A DNA stretch of 64,000 nucleotides. It comes from Strongylocentrotus droebachiensis (lineage: Eukaryota > Echinodermata > Echinoidea > Camarodonta > Strongylocentrotidae). Every line of letters starts with the position of its first letter. Within the stretch, counting starts at the first letter, position 1. Below are positions 1 through 10,482 of this stretch, piece after piece. The notes under the pieces are model-generated. The model was not told where the DNA came from. It made no database searches and saw only the letters and a list, made by a program, of their open reading frames with translations. The stretch lies in contig JAVYIG010005371.1 in assembly GCA_035222895.1 (NCBI GenBank), forward strand, positions 1 to 64,000. Reading direction: 5' to 3'. The position numbers were made by a program, and so were the translations under genes.

Positions 1-617
1 GCTGGTTTATATAGACTGTAAACCTTTGTTTGTATACAAAACAGGTTTTGGGAGTATCCCAAGTAGGCCACATTGTTTTAAAATCGTTTCAAAATTACAG
101 TAAGTTCATTGGCTGCATGTATCTCTTTCAAAAAGTGTTTGAACTAACTAAAACAATCCATTTAAATTCAAATTGTACTTAAAATGTCTTGATTTGTAAC
201 TGTCCCTTATTACCTGCACATGTAGGTAATGAGAGACCTTTGGTGGTGATGACGTCATTAATCATTGTTATCTTATTATCTTATCCGTTACATCATGACC
301 CCAATTTTGTTACCAAATAAAGAGAAGAAGTTACTGAAGAGAATACAAAACTTTCTGTCATGTTTATGTAAATTATGCAAATGTGCTTAAGGGTCTCCAA
401 TTCCCTACACCAACCATATTCGTTTATTTGTTTGCTTGCTTGTTTTTGTATCTAAAACGATGATTGGACACTTTGTTATCTTACGCATGTTTAATCAGTA
501 TATTCTCCAAATTACGCACCTAGTTACAGACCAAACACATTAATAATGCATTGACATGTTTTGCTCTTTTTTTAATAGTTTAAAAAAGTTTATTTCTCCT
601 TCGTCTTGGTCACACAG
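1..617. other. Intronic flank of CYP gene 1, no exon seen
   Basis: AT-rich sequence without a recognisable exon. From about 415 to 617 it matches 33925-34122, intron 7 of gene 2, so it is the 3' part of the equivalent intron of gene 1. By that spacing exon 7 of gene 1 should lie near position 230, but it is not there. The left 400 bases therefore hold an insertion, or the exon lies further upstream outside the window. A palindromic TGACGTCA site is at 250-257. Confidence 0.5.
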
Positions 618-789
618 CGAGTGGACTTTCTACAGCTCCTGATTGATGCCAAGAACGGTAAAAAGCAAAATGGCGAGTGAAAACGACAAAGACGACATCC
701 ATAACAAATACTTTGAAGACACAGGAGCTGAAGAGAACATTTCGACCAAAACTCAGAAATACATGACAAGGGAGGAACTGCTTGCTCAG
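618..789 (+). pseudogene. CYP gene 1 exon 8 (frameshift)
   Basis: The exon is bounded by CACAG before 618 and GTACGA after 789. It starts RVDFLQLLIDAKNGK, as in gene 2 and in CYP3A proteins. A fifth A after AACGGT moves the frame, so the segment beginning SKMASENDK is in another frame. The exon is 172 nt instead of 171. Confidence 0.85.
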
Positions 790-1269
790 GTACGAAACCC
801 TTCTTCTTCTTCTTACTTCTCCTTCTTGTTCTTCCTCTTTTTCTTCGTTTACTTCTTCTCTTCTTCTTCCCCATCTTCTTCTACAGTTTTCTCCTTCCTC
901 CCCTTCTTTTTTTCAGTCCTTTTATCCTTCATCTACATCATCCTTCTTCTTCTTTCTTTCCCAGCTTCATCATCGTCTTCTTCTTCTTCAGTCTTCTTCT
1001 CCTCCATCTACATTATCCAAATCGCCAAATTATTGATTGATTATTATTAATATTATTGATATTATTTTTTATCATTTTCATGACTATTATTATTATTAAA
1101 ATTATTATTAATACTAGTAGTAGTAGTATATGTGCTTTGAATAGTCACTGAATTCGTTAAATTAAATGAAAGCTACATAACTGTGAATCTTAATATTTTT
1201 TTTATAAATGTGCCTAAATTGAATCTTTTAGAAATCGCAAAATGTTAATGATTGATACATTTTTCGTAG

Positions 1270-1489
1270 GGTATGATATTCCTGGCGGGTGGCTACGAGA
1301 CCACTGCATCCTTACTGACTTTCGCCTCCTACCTCCTCGCCTCGAACCCTGATTGCCAAGATAAACTTATAGCCGAGATCGACGACATCGCACCAAAACG
1401 TGATGACGTCGGCTATACAACGATCTCCAAGATGCCCTACTTGACCAAGTCGTGTGTGAAGTGCTCAGGATATATCCACCGGGGCCTTT
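1270..1489 (+). pseudogene. CYP gene 1 exon 9, I-helix and K-helix (frameshift)
   Basis: Begins GMIFLAGGYETT, the oxygen-binding I-helix signature. It runs in frame to KMPYL, where one G is missing relative to gene 2, so the ExxR segment is out of frame. Acceptor CGTAG precedes 1270 and donor GTAAGT follows 1489. An open frame continues past the donor into the CCCCCGAGGACAATTA repeats, but this is not coding. Confidence 0.85.
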
Positions 1490-1501
1490 GTAAGTCATTA
1501 G

Positions 1502-2022
1502 CGTATCAGGACAATTACCCCCTGGGCAATCACCCCCCGGAAATTACCACCCGGAAAACTACCCCCCACGGACAATTACCCCCCAGAAAATTACCCCCCG
1601 GAGAATTACCCCCCGAGGACAATTACCCCCCAAGGACAATTACCCCCCAGAAAATTACCCCCCGGAGAATTACCCCCCAAGGACAATTACCCCCCGGAAA
1701 ATTACCCCCGAGGACAACTACCCCCCGAGGACAATTACCCCCCGAGGACAACTACCCCCGAGGACAATTACCCCTCGAGGACAATTACCCCCGAGGACAA
1801 TTACCCCCCGAGGACAATTACCCCCCGAGGACAACTCCCCCGAGGACAATTACCCCCCGAGGACAATTACCCCCCGAGTACAACTACCCCCGAGGACAAT
1901 TACCCCCCGAGGACAATTCCCCCAAGGACAATTACCCCCCGAGGACAATTCCCCCCAAGTACAACTACCCCCCTCTTCCGAGGACAACTATCCCCGGTGA
2001 CAATCACCCCCGAGGAATTTGA
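1502..2022. repeat. Left minisatellite arm of the foldback element
   Basis: About thirty imperfect units of 14-18 bp with a C5-6 core followed by GAGGACAATTA, GGAAAATTA or GGAGAATTA variants. The array is the reverse complement of the one at 4356-4660. Confidence 0.9.
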
Positions 2023-2384
2023 AACACTGTGACAAATAATGCGAGCTTCTCTCCAAATTGCTCTTTATAGAAAATTTCATAAACTTTCAATTTCTATGTT
2101 ATTTGTGAAGTTCATTTCAGTGTTTTCAAGTTATTCACTTCGATGTGGGGGGGGGGGGGGGGTGGGAGTTGCCCAATTCCCCCGAAGTTTTGCTACCGAG
2201 TAAATAACAGAAATTACATTTTTTAAAGAAATTCAATAATACATTGCGCGCAGAAACAAAGAAATTAGGATGTAATATTTCATTTATGCATCCTCTGTCA
2301 CTTTTTAAGCTGATCGTGTATTTGTCTTTGTATAATGGGCCCTCGACCATGATCCGAAATTAAAGTTTTCTTCACGTTATCTAT

Positions 2385-2570
2385 ATATTTATGTTGTCAT
2401 GCGGGAGTATGATATGCGCAGGTCGAGGGTTCGAATCACGACACCGGCACTAATATCCTTTTTCAAGATATTAACCTGCACTTGCTACTCTCCACCCAGG
2501 TGTTAAATGGGTACCCGGTATTATGCGACCGTCATTGTTGGTCACAACGGTGTCGGTTTTTATCCGTGGT
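2385..2570 (+). repeat. Probable tRNA-derived SINE fragment
   Basis: Contains a B-box-like GGTTCGAATCAC, then TCCACCCAGGTG and AAATGGGTACCCGG, a phrase I associate with tRNA-derived SINE bodies of marine invertebrates. It ends at a G homopolymer near 2571. No intact tRNA fold is claimed. Confidence 0.45.
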
Positions 2571-2767
2571 TGGGGGGGGGGGGGGGGGGGGTGATAGGTG
2601 CCAAAATAATTTCGGCAATGGATCAAAACAACCAAGAGGTAGAAGTGTGTGGCAGGTTGCACCCCCTCCCTTACAAGTTATTAATTTTTTCAAGTCACCC
2701 TCAATAAAGATAACATTTCAGAGAATATGGGACCCATGTGGGCTTGCAACTTGGGTTATTATCCTCT

Positions 2768-3255
2768 CAAGCGCGTAGCAAGGATTTTATTTTAGGAGGG
2801 CGGTAGTGAGCACGCGAAGCGCGCTCCCTAAAGGGGGTGGCTGCAGGGAGGGGGGTTTTCCCGTCCCACGAGAAGCGCGGAAGCTTTGATGTTTCATTTA
2901 ATTATTAGAGAAAGAAGACGATTCGTTGTACCGTTCTAGACTCTTAATCCTTGTCTAAATTCAATTTCTTTTGACCTTTAATTAAATTATTAGAGAAAGA
3001 AGACGATTCGTTGTACCGTTTTCGACTCTTAATCCTTCTTTGAATAAAGTTCCCCTTCCTCCGCGCGTAGCGCGGAAGCTCTGACATTTCATTAAATTGA
3101 TAAAGAAAGAAGACGATTCGTTGTACCATTGTCGACTCTTAATCCTTGTCTGAATTCAGTTCCCCACCCCCCCCCCCCTCCCGCGCGAAACTTCGACGTT
3201 TCATTACATTATAAGAGAAAGATGACGATTCGTTGTACCGTTCTTGACTCTTTAT
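2768..3255. repeat. Tandem repeat of about 95-100 bp (GCGCGTAGCGCGGAAGC family)
   Basis: A GCGTAGCAAGGATTT lead is followed by four diverged monomers sharing AAGAAGACGATTCGTTGTAC and CGACTCTTAATCCTT. The same monomers occur inverted at 41740-41940, so this is a dispersed family. Confidence 0.75.
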
Positions 3256-3804
3256 CTTTTTGCTTCCTACGTCCTCTTCCTTTTTTCTTTCTCTCTCTCT
3301 CTTTTTTTTTGGCCGGCGTTTTTTACGCGCGCCTGTATACGCGCCTGTATCCTCTCTGTCTCTCATATTCTATCTCTCCCACTCTCTAACTTCTTTTTTG
3401 CACTTTTGCGCTTCGCGCTTGATATTTAGCTCGTTGCTTTTTAACGCTGCGGCTTTGCATTTGGCGCACTGCATTTCTATGATGCTGTTGATTGAATAAA
3501 TTGATCAATTCCTGATGAAGCCGTATGAGCGAGAATTCAATTTATTCTTGTCTCATATACGGATGTATCATTTACGTATGTATTATGAAAATGAGATAGC
3601 AAAATGTGTATATTGATGGTCATCTTGCGAGTAATAACCATTAACTACTCTCATCGGGCTCTCATCATTAATGTTTCTCTTCATTTTTTTTTGATGGTGA
3701 ATTGTTGGGGGGGGGGGATGATTGGACAGGCCACCCCCCCCCCCACCTGATTTTTTTTTTGATATATCCCCCCCCCCCCCCGGGATCGACACCCATGAAC
3801 ATAG

Positions 3805-3930
3805 CACTTGGCGAGTGCCTGAGTCATGCAAAATAGATAGTCTGTGAAGAATTTGGGATTTGGGAAAAACTTTTCATTTTTTAAGAGGGTACAATGACTC
3901 AAAAAGTTGAAATAACGCTGCTCAAGAGAA
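3805..3930. repeat. hAT-like right-end fragment
   Basis: The stretch from GAAGAATTTGGGATTTGGG to AAAAAGTTGAAATAACGCTG resembles the right end of the hAT-like element at 8684-9404. Related fragments are at 44930-45075 and 56189-56310. Confidence 0.5.
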
Positions 3931-4108
3931 ATGTATTTCTATGCATTTTGAGAAGCGCTTGACAATTACCTAAAACTTACATCCTTCGTGGAAATCAGCA
4001 GCCGCACTGCCGTTGTATAACTTATATGTATTAAAGGGAAATGTTTAGTAACGAGGAAGACAACGTGCTAGTATTTGAGCGAATATGGGTTCATGAAGGG
4101 GGTCTTAT

Positions 4109-4299
4109 TAGCCTATAATCTAGGCGGAATGCCGAGCTTTTTTCTTTGCTGCTAGACTAACCTTAAGCAGAACGTCTGATACGTCTGATACAGCGAGACT
4201 ACGAACCGTGAACCGTGAGCTTCGCGACTCACGGTTTTTGCTTAGGGTTAGTCTAGCAGCAGAGAAAAAAGCTCGGCACTCCGCCTAGATTATAGGCTA
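4109..4299. mobile_element. Palindromic MITE, 191 bp, 9-bp target duplication
   Basis: Inverted arms of about 60 bp begin TAGCCTATAATCTAGGCGG and end with its complement. GGGTCTTAT flanks both sides (4100-4108 and 4300-4308). The centre contains a smaller hairpin around GAACCGTGAGC. A 9-bp duplication with long arms fits a Mutator-like nonautonomous element. It lies inside the larger foldback element, so it inserted later. Confidence 0.85.
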
Positions 4300-4355
4300 G
4301 GGTCTTATAGGCTCGTAGCCATCTCTCAATGTATCAGATCGTCTTTTGCTATTGA

Positions 4356-4660
4356 ATCCTGATTGTCCACGGGGGGAATTGTCCTCGGGGGGGAATTGTC
4401 CTCGGGGGTAGTTGTCCTCGGGGGTAGTTGTCCGGGGGGTAATTTTCCGGGGGGTAATTGTCCTCGGGGGGTAGTTGTCCTCGGGGGGTAATTCTCCGGG
4501 GGGTAATTTTCCGGGGGGTTATTGTCCTTGGGGGGTAGTTGTCCTCGGGGGGTTATTCTCCGGGGGGTAATTTTCCGGGGGGTAATTGTCCTTCGGGGGT
4601 AGTTTTCCGGGGGGTAAATTTCCGGGGGGTGATTGCCCAGGGGGTAATTGTCCTAGAACC
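4356..4660. repeat. Right minisatellite arm of the foldback element
   Basis: G-rich units such as GGGGGGTAATTGTCCTC, the complement of the left array. It ends with GTAATTGTCCTAGAACC next to the target duplication. Confidence 0.9.
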
Positions 4661-4669
4661 AGTCATTAG

Positions 4670-5702
4670 ATCAAGTGATTTTGAACTAGATTGCAAAGAC
4701 TTTGGAAGAAAAAAAATCAACGCAAGGGCGATTTCAATATCCTATCATGTATCCTTTAAAAACCATGTGCGGATTACGTAATACTTTTAAATGTGCGCAC
4801 ATGGCCAAAGGAGATGCGTAAGTTAGTATACTTTCCTTATTTTAAGCCCCACTGCACTACTTATAGCTACTTGCGCCCTCTATATAGCAAACGCCTAATC
4901 GGTGCCTGTTGGTCCCCCATGATCCCCTTTTTCTTATGTTAATTGAGAGTTGATTTGATAAGATAACCACCTGTCAGTTACCTTGTAGGGAGGTCTAATC
5001 CCCCTGGCCAAAACTATTGCAGACTGGCTTTAAGTTGATTTGTCAAAAGTCTGCCATCGTGTTAGCTAAAATATATAGAATAATAGAAAGATGCATATTT
5101 AAAAAGAAACAACCTTCCTTTTGGTTGATCCCTGCTTCCCTCATCCCCCAAAGTACTTTTTTTTTACAAGTTAGGGCTTGAAAAATCCTTTCAAACTTTA
5201 ACAGCCTCTGTCCTTCTGAACCCCTTGATTGAAATAGATAAAGATAACGATTTAGTTCGCAGTCAGTATCAAAATATGTAGAACCTTGCACGACTTATGA
5301 ATATGTCACGTATGTCCTTTAGGATATTTGTGAAATTTAAGCGTTAGCAGTGTCCTCATATTCAAAATATGGAAGGAAACCCGTTTACTTTCTAGACTTC
5401 ACTGTCATACACTATTTAGTGACTGACCGACTTCTTTTTTTCTTTGGTAATATGACATACATAAAATGAGCTGTAAAGGGTAGATGAGCATTTGTCCACA
5501 TCGATAACCCACTTCTGATAATGGCCAAAATTAAGCTGATTGAATCTTTGCGCAGCACAAAACGAAAAACCATTCGGTACAAGGGTCTGGAAATCAATTT
5601 TCCGACTCAGAAAGTAAGCATTATCACAGTTTCTTTCTTTCTTCTGTTTTCTTTCTCTTTCTCTTTGTTTGCTAAATGTTGTTTGTTGTCTTAACACCGC
5701 AG
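4670..5702 (+). other. Intron 9 of CYP gene 1, 3' part
   Basis: From 4670 the sequence resumes the gene 2 intron (ATCAAGTGATTTTGAAC). The run up to the exon 10 acceptor resembles 35190-36033. I see no exon or RNA gene here. Confidence 0.6.
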
Positions 5703-5840
5703 AACTGATCGGGAATGCGGAGAGACGTGTACTTACAAGGGTTATAAGATTGAGAAGGGTACGCAGATCTTGATACCAACCTACACCATTCAACATGATC
5801 CGACCTACTGGCCCGATCCCCTCAAGTTTGATCCTGAAAG
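5703..5840 (+). pseudogene. CYP gene 1 exon 10 (meander / PERF region), frame intact
   Basis: 138 nt, acceptor ACCGCAG, donor GTAGGT. It encodes the segment from TDRECGETCTYKGYK through TYWPDPLKFDPE, with the Arg of the PERF-like motif split by the next intron. It differs from gene 2 at a few residues, for example QIL for PIW and PER for PDR. Confidence 0.85.
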
Positions 5841-7513
5841 GTAGGTGGGGCGTAAAGGGCAGTCCAACATTTGTAATGATTTCATGAATGTGAAAGCAGA
5901 GAAATTAGAGAAACGGACAAGCGAACGTTAGAAATACATTGGTCCAAAAATAAAGTTAAAGATGTTTAAAACCATGCAAATCTCAAATTGTCAATTTGGT
6001 CAGTGGACCATGACGAATAGTCACGGACAACTCTCCCGTTCGTCTGTCGTGTGTGTAAAATAATAATTTCTGTTTTTCTCCTAAACGCCTTTTTGTCATT
6101 TTAATCATTTTTGATGTTGGAACAAATGGGAAAGTTGTCCGGCACTACAATACAGTGACACTGCCGATTCAGCCAATTTGAAAATCCAATTAGCACAAGT
6201 TATAACAACTTTTAGAAATTCATAACGTTCTGATTTTTCCCGATATTGTTCCAATTTTCACCAGTCTACTTCTCTGATATTTCGACATTCGCTTAATATG
6301 CTATTAAGGTTGGACTTTCATTTACAGAGACAGTTAGGTTCTAGAAAAAAAATGAGGGGAAAATACGTTTGAGCACTTTTATTGTATTTATCCCAAATTG
6401 AAGGAATCCGGAAATGAAAAGGTTGCTTTTCAAGTGCTATCTAAAATCTTGAAACTAAAATCATTCAAAAATATGTAACAAATTGTGATACCAGAGGTTT
6501 GTGTGTTCCAACGTGTCCAATGTAGGGGAACCCGGGGCAAAGTGGAACGCGGGGCAAAGTGAAAAACGCCGGTAAACTTTTGTTTATGCTGCCATCTATC
6601 TAAGTTCATGTGCCAATAACACTGCAACGAGGATGCATCGTTTTTTTACCTGAGTTTCACGAATACGTCAGCTATGTGTACTTTTTATGGAAAATATCGG
6701 TTTTTCATACATAAAAACCGATAATTAATATAAGTATTGTATCTGCTACAATACTGTGTTTCTGCCGAATTATCACGAAAGCCATATTAATGATGGATGG
6801 GCCTAAGCTTAACTTTATACATCGCAGCACCGCTAGTAATCATCAGCCCGCGTAAAGTAATGTTTGTCTGTAAAATTCCACTTGTTCGGGGCAAAGTGGA
6901 TGGGGCATAGTGGGATGTGTTACATGACGTTTCTCTTTGCCCCGGAGGTCTGGGGCAAAATGGATTATTAATATTTTCATAGTGTTACATAGTGTTAATA
7001 AAACTGATTGTTTGAGAAACATTGTTAGTGTCATTTGTTAGTGGTAGTCCTAAGGTAAAAGTATAGACCAAATGTTTTGCTTTGCTTTGCTTTGTAATTC
7101 TGTTCTGGTTGTTTAATTTTGTTTGGTACACTTTGCCCCGGGTTCCCTACCAATGGTGTGTACTATGCATTTTTATGTTTTGTGATTTTCAGTAAAATTT
7201 ATTATGGTACTCTCTCTCTCTGTATGTCTCTCTCTATTACTTTCCATATAATGTATATACCTGCCTCTCTCTCTCTCTCTCTCTCTCTCTTTTCCTCTGT
7301 GCTATTTTCTCCTCTCCTATATCTCTCTCTGTCCATTACTATCCCCCTCCCCCTTTCCCCATCCCCTTCTTCCCAAACCACTCTCCCTCCGTCCCCTCCC
7401 CCTCCCTCCTCTCCCTTCCCGTCCCTTCCCGTCCCTCACTCCCCCTCTCCCTCCCTCCCCCTCTCCCTCCCTCCTCCCCCTCCTGGCCTCCACCCCTCCC
7501 GACCCCTGCTCAG
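5841..7513 (+). other. Intron 10 of CYP gene 1
   Basis: The first 120 bases match gene 2 intron 10. It then holds a 627-bp transposon (6523-7149) and, from about 7203 to the acceptor, a polypyrimidine stretch (TCTCTC, then CCCTCCC runs) that gene 2 also has before its haem exon. Confidence 0.7.
6523..7149. mobile_element. Inverted-repeat element with GGGGCAAAGTGG ends
   Basis: TAGGGGAACCCGGGGCAAAG at the left is matched by CTTTGCCCCGGGTTCCCTA at the right. CCAATG flanks both sides (6517-6522 and 7150-7155). GGGGCAAAGTG recurs internally. There is no transposase frame, so it is nonautonomous. The intron of gene 2 lacks it. Confidence 0.75.
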
Positions 7514-7676
7514 ATTCACGAAGGCGAATCGCGAGGGTCGCAACCCGTTCACCTGGTTGCCTTTCGGTGCGGGACCACGCATCTGTATCGGTATGAGGTT
7601 CGCTCTCATGGAAGCCAAGATGGCGCTAGTCCGATCCTTGCAAGTAGTCCGCTTCGGGATTTCGCCCTTGACCAAG
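7514..7676 (+). pseudogene. CYP gene 1 exon 11 (haem-binding), frame intact
   Basis: 163 nt after CTGCTCAG. It encodes NPFTWLPFGAGPRICIG, matching FxxGxRxCxG with the haem-ligand Cys, then MRFALMEAKMAL of the L-helix. Donor GTGCGT. It differs from gene 2 mainly at KANR against KENR and RFGI against RFEI. Confidence 0.9.
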
Positions 7677-8357
7677 GTGCGTTATGATTTAAATCATAGA
7701 AAGATCAGCATTTTGGGAGGTTTGGCCAGATGTAAGGCACCTCAATATGCCAGTTCGTAAATACTATCTGCGCATGGGCAGATAAAGGTCATTTGTTCCC
7801 AAATTGTAAAACCCATCGCGACGAATTAATGATATCGTGCTCATGAAATTTATGAAATCAGTATTCATTTATGCACCGAGTCCCACCGACACTACATTTG
7901 CCTGATACACAGATGGAAGTAATCTTCTCAAGAGGCAAACAAAAGGTATTCATGAAGCACCTCCATCACTTCGGCAGTGATTATTATAAGATGCACAGGT
8001 GGGACGTATCCATCGTGTAAAAGATATGTGGATATGTTGGGCTCATGAGTTCCGAAGCTATTTACGAAATGGCTTATTGCCAGTAATTCGTTTGAGCTGC
8101 ACATGTGCCAGAGACCCGGATGGATGTTGTGAATGATGCTTGTCGCCCTCTTTAGGGTCTAATAATATATCGGCTCTCTCAATCCGCCCTCTCCCTGGTG
8201 AAGTCTGTAAGCACAGATTATAATTTGCCACTTTACTACAATTCCTGGATATCTCTCAAAGAGCAGACACCGTTACTCACAACGACTTTGTGCCTGCAAA
8301 CTAGCCCTGATATTTTTCCACTTGAAATGCAATTTGTGTGATTTTTTTTTTCTTCAG
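7677..8357 (+). other. Intron 11 of CYP gene 1
   Basis: No gene seen. The part from about 8110, TGGATGTTGTGAATGATGCT onward, matches 37982-38259 in gene 2. Confidence 0.6.
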
Positions 8358-8435
8358 ATCCCACCGGATTTGGGAAACACTTCGCTCCTGTCGAAGAAAA
8401 GCAGCTACACTTTGAAGGTTGTACAGCGTCATTGA
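8358..8435 (+). pseudogene. CYP gene 1 last exon
   Basis: 78 nt after TTCTTCAG. It encodes IPPDLGNTSLLSKKSS and the C-terminus VVQRH, then TGA. The equivalent exon of gene 2 ends IVQRH. Confidence 0.85.
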
Positions 8436-8683
8436 GTACAAGCAGCAAAGCCATAGGAGCCACAAGACTTAAACAAATAGTAATGAAGTAAAATAATAAT
8501 TTAAAAATACAGGTAGTGGGGGAAAAGAGGAAGGGAATGTGAGAAAGAGATAATAGAGCTCCCTTCCACTCTACCCTAATACTGCTGTCCTTGTAAATTT
8601 GTATTTTATTCTCTCTTGAAAGCGCCGCCACCCAAAATGCCAATGCTCCTTTAGTGCTTGGAGTTAAGCTGAGTACATTAGAT

Positions 8684-9404
8684 CAGCGTTTTCAACCGGG
8701 GTGCCGCAAAATATCTATACTAGGGGTGCCGCGAGAGAACTTTAGTTGCATCAAAAAATTATTTTGGAATAACGTCGATTTCGTGAATTACAAAGTATTA
8801 GAAACAGCTTGAATATGTTATTTGGTGAGGGAATAGCATTATAAGATAAAAAGTATATTCTTCCTCGCTCGCTTTACTTGCTCGCATTATTTACAAACAG
8901 GGTGACTCAGCGAAGTGTCTGAAAATATCCATATTTTAGCGACGAGGTGCTCAAATATTATTTTATTTGATAGCGACGTGCCCGAATACTATTTTATATC
9001 CTTTATATCGTAATTTCATTTTTTTTGCCATGTTCGCTTCACTCGCTCGCAACATTTAGAAAAGGAATAATTCCGGGCAATGAGATGTCCGAATAGCCTC
9101 ATATCCATGTATATTTGGTGAAGCTGAGTCTGCATAGATTATATATCGTATCTTATCTAGTTTTAATTACAACAAGTTATTTTTAACATGATATTATTGT
9201 AAGTCTCTTCTTTTTTTTGCTTGCTCGCTTCGCTCGCTCGCTTGAATTATTATAATATGTGCTCCTAGGTGTGTACATGGTACTTGATCAGTTTCAGAGT
9301 GATGCACAATTAATATTCTGTGATGAACTTGGGATTGGGGTAATGCGAAACTTTTTATTTCTGAAAAGGGTGCCATGACCGAAAAAAAATGTTGAAAAAC
9401 GATG
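8684..9404. mobile_element. Nonautonomous hAT-like element
   Basis: CAGCGTTTTCAAC at the left pairs with GTTGAAAAACGATG at the right. The flanks are CATTAGAT (8676-8683) and CATTAGGT (9405-9412), an 8-bp duplication with one mismatch, as expected for hAT. The left end reads GGGGTGCCGC and the right end GGGTGCCATGACC, typical of this group. No transposase frame. Confidence 0.75.
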
Positions 9405-9412
9405 CATTAGGT

Positions 9413-9502
9413 TGACAGTTTGCTGATATTTCTTCCTACGAAACCAAAATGGCAATTTTAATTATGCTCACTACAAAAGGACGACAGATGTGTTATCCTA
9501 TT

Positions 9503-9535
<33 letters not shown>

Positions 9536-10257
9536 TATAGTTTCTTGTGAAAATGACAACAATTAGGAGGTTCTACATTCTCTTTTGCTCTCTGTAGAAG
9601 AATATTACAGCGATATCACAACGAAATTTTGTGTTCACTCTCTGAAATCGTTTTCTGTCTTGAACAGATACAGTTAGCAAATAAATTAGTCATATCCCTT
9701 GTAAATGTTTTTTTTATTTTTTTAAATAACTTTTATTGTTTTTCGTAACTTAAGAATGAAAGGTAGACAGGTTAAAATAAGGCTTCTGTCAAGTACTTAC
9801 GATGTAAGCTTTAATCAATTATTCACATTACAAAACTTAGTAATAATTTAGTTTTTAACTGTATAACATGATCCTAAAGCCTTTCGAGAAATCAACTCGA
9901 GGCCGGTAAATTCCAATACCTTCAATTGTTTATTCCATAGGAAACATGGGAGGATTTCCGATTTCGTATTATTTGCAAATGTCCATAGGTGATGAATATT
10001 GCTTTAGGTTGATTTATCAAAAGTCTTTGCAATCGGAATAGATGTACATATAGTTTAAATCAAATGTTCATACAATATGTTTCATAGGCTACGCTTTCAT
10101 TTATAATGATAATAATACATACTGACCATACAGGCTCATTATTAAAGTAATCAGGGGTGTCAACTATTTACATACATCTACAGAAATTTAATTATTGGCA
10201 GCTTTTTTAAAAATTTCACCTAGCTTCTTTGGGAACTATTTGGGGGATATTGCCTAT
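9413..10257. other. Spacer homologous to 45070-46376
   Basis: Intergenic sequence of the duplicated unit, with an AG microsatellite near 9503-9530. No gene seen. Its last 100 bases (ACTATTTACATACATCTACA to GGGGGATATTGCCTAT) are almost identical to 46278-46377. Confidence 0.7.
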
Positions 10258-10482
10258 AGAGGGCGCTTCAAGTGTTACGACGCTTGTATTTGACTTCTCT
10301 TAAAATTTGGTCTAAAATCGTGAAATATCTCGAACATCAGCTGTGATTGCTAAACAGAAATTGACAGAAGTTTTTCACCTATATTGTGAGATATTGTGAG
10401 ATATACCCTTTGGATTAAAAGGACAACCGTCCTGGAAATTCCTGCAATTTATGTGAGTAAAAAAAAAATTCTACATTGAACT

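Larger units (their letters stand above)
1502..4660. mobile_element. Foldback-type element, 3.16 kb, with minisatellite inverted ends
   Basis: The 9-bp direct repeat AGTCATTAG flanks it at 1493-1501 and 4661-4669. The paralogous intron of gene 2 has this sequence once (from 35180), so the empty site is preserved. Both termini contain AGGACAATTACCCCCTGGG as inverted repeats, and each continues inward as an array of units such as CCCCCGAGGACAATTA: 1502 to about 2022 on the left and about 4356 to 4660, inverted, on the right. The interior has no transposase frame and holds a SINE, a tandem repeat family, a hAT fragment and a smaller palindromic element. Arrays as inverted ends plus a 9-bp duplication resemble foldback or Mutator-like elements. 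The superfamily is inference; the insertion is clear. Confidence 0.85.
618..8435 (+). pseudogene. CYP gene 1: 3' half of a CYP3-clan P450, frameshifted
   Basis: Five exons match exons 8-12 of gene 2 in order: 618-789, 1270-1489, 5703-5840, 7514-7676 and 8358-8435. Splice sites and phases are the same. The I-helix, K-helix region, PERF-like and haem-ligand motifs are recognisable. Exon 8 has one extra A in a run (about 659-664; 172 nt against 171) and exon 9 lacks one G near 1443 (220 nt against 221). Each shifts the frame, and the first reaches a stop within a few codons. The last three exons are open. Exons 1-7 are not in the window. Gene 1 is a tandem paralog of gene 2, which is intact, and its intron 9 carries a 3.16-kb transposon. 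If the two indels are real, this is a recent pseudogene; both are of a kind that sequencing error can also produce. Confidence 0.85.

Noticed and set aside
1505..2020. CRISPR-like regular repeats
   Set aside because: Units are contiguous without unique spacers, in a eukaryotic intron; this is a minisatellite.
1273..2022. 249-codon open frame with Pro-rich tail
   Set aside because: The first part is CYP gene 1 exon 9. After the donor it runs through the C-rich minisatellite, which is intronic.
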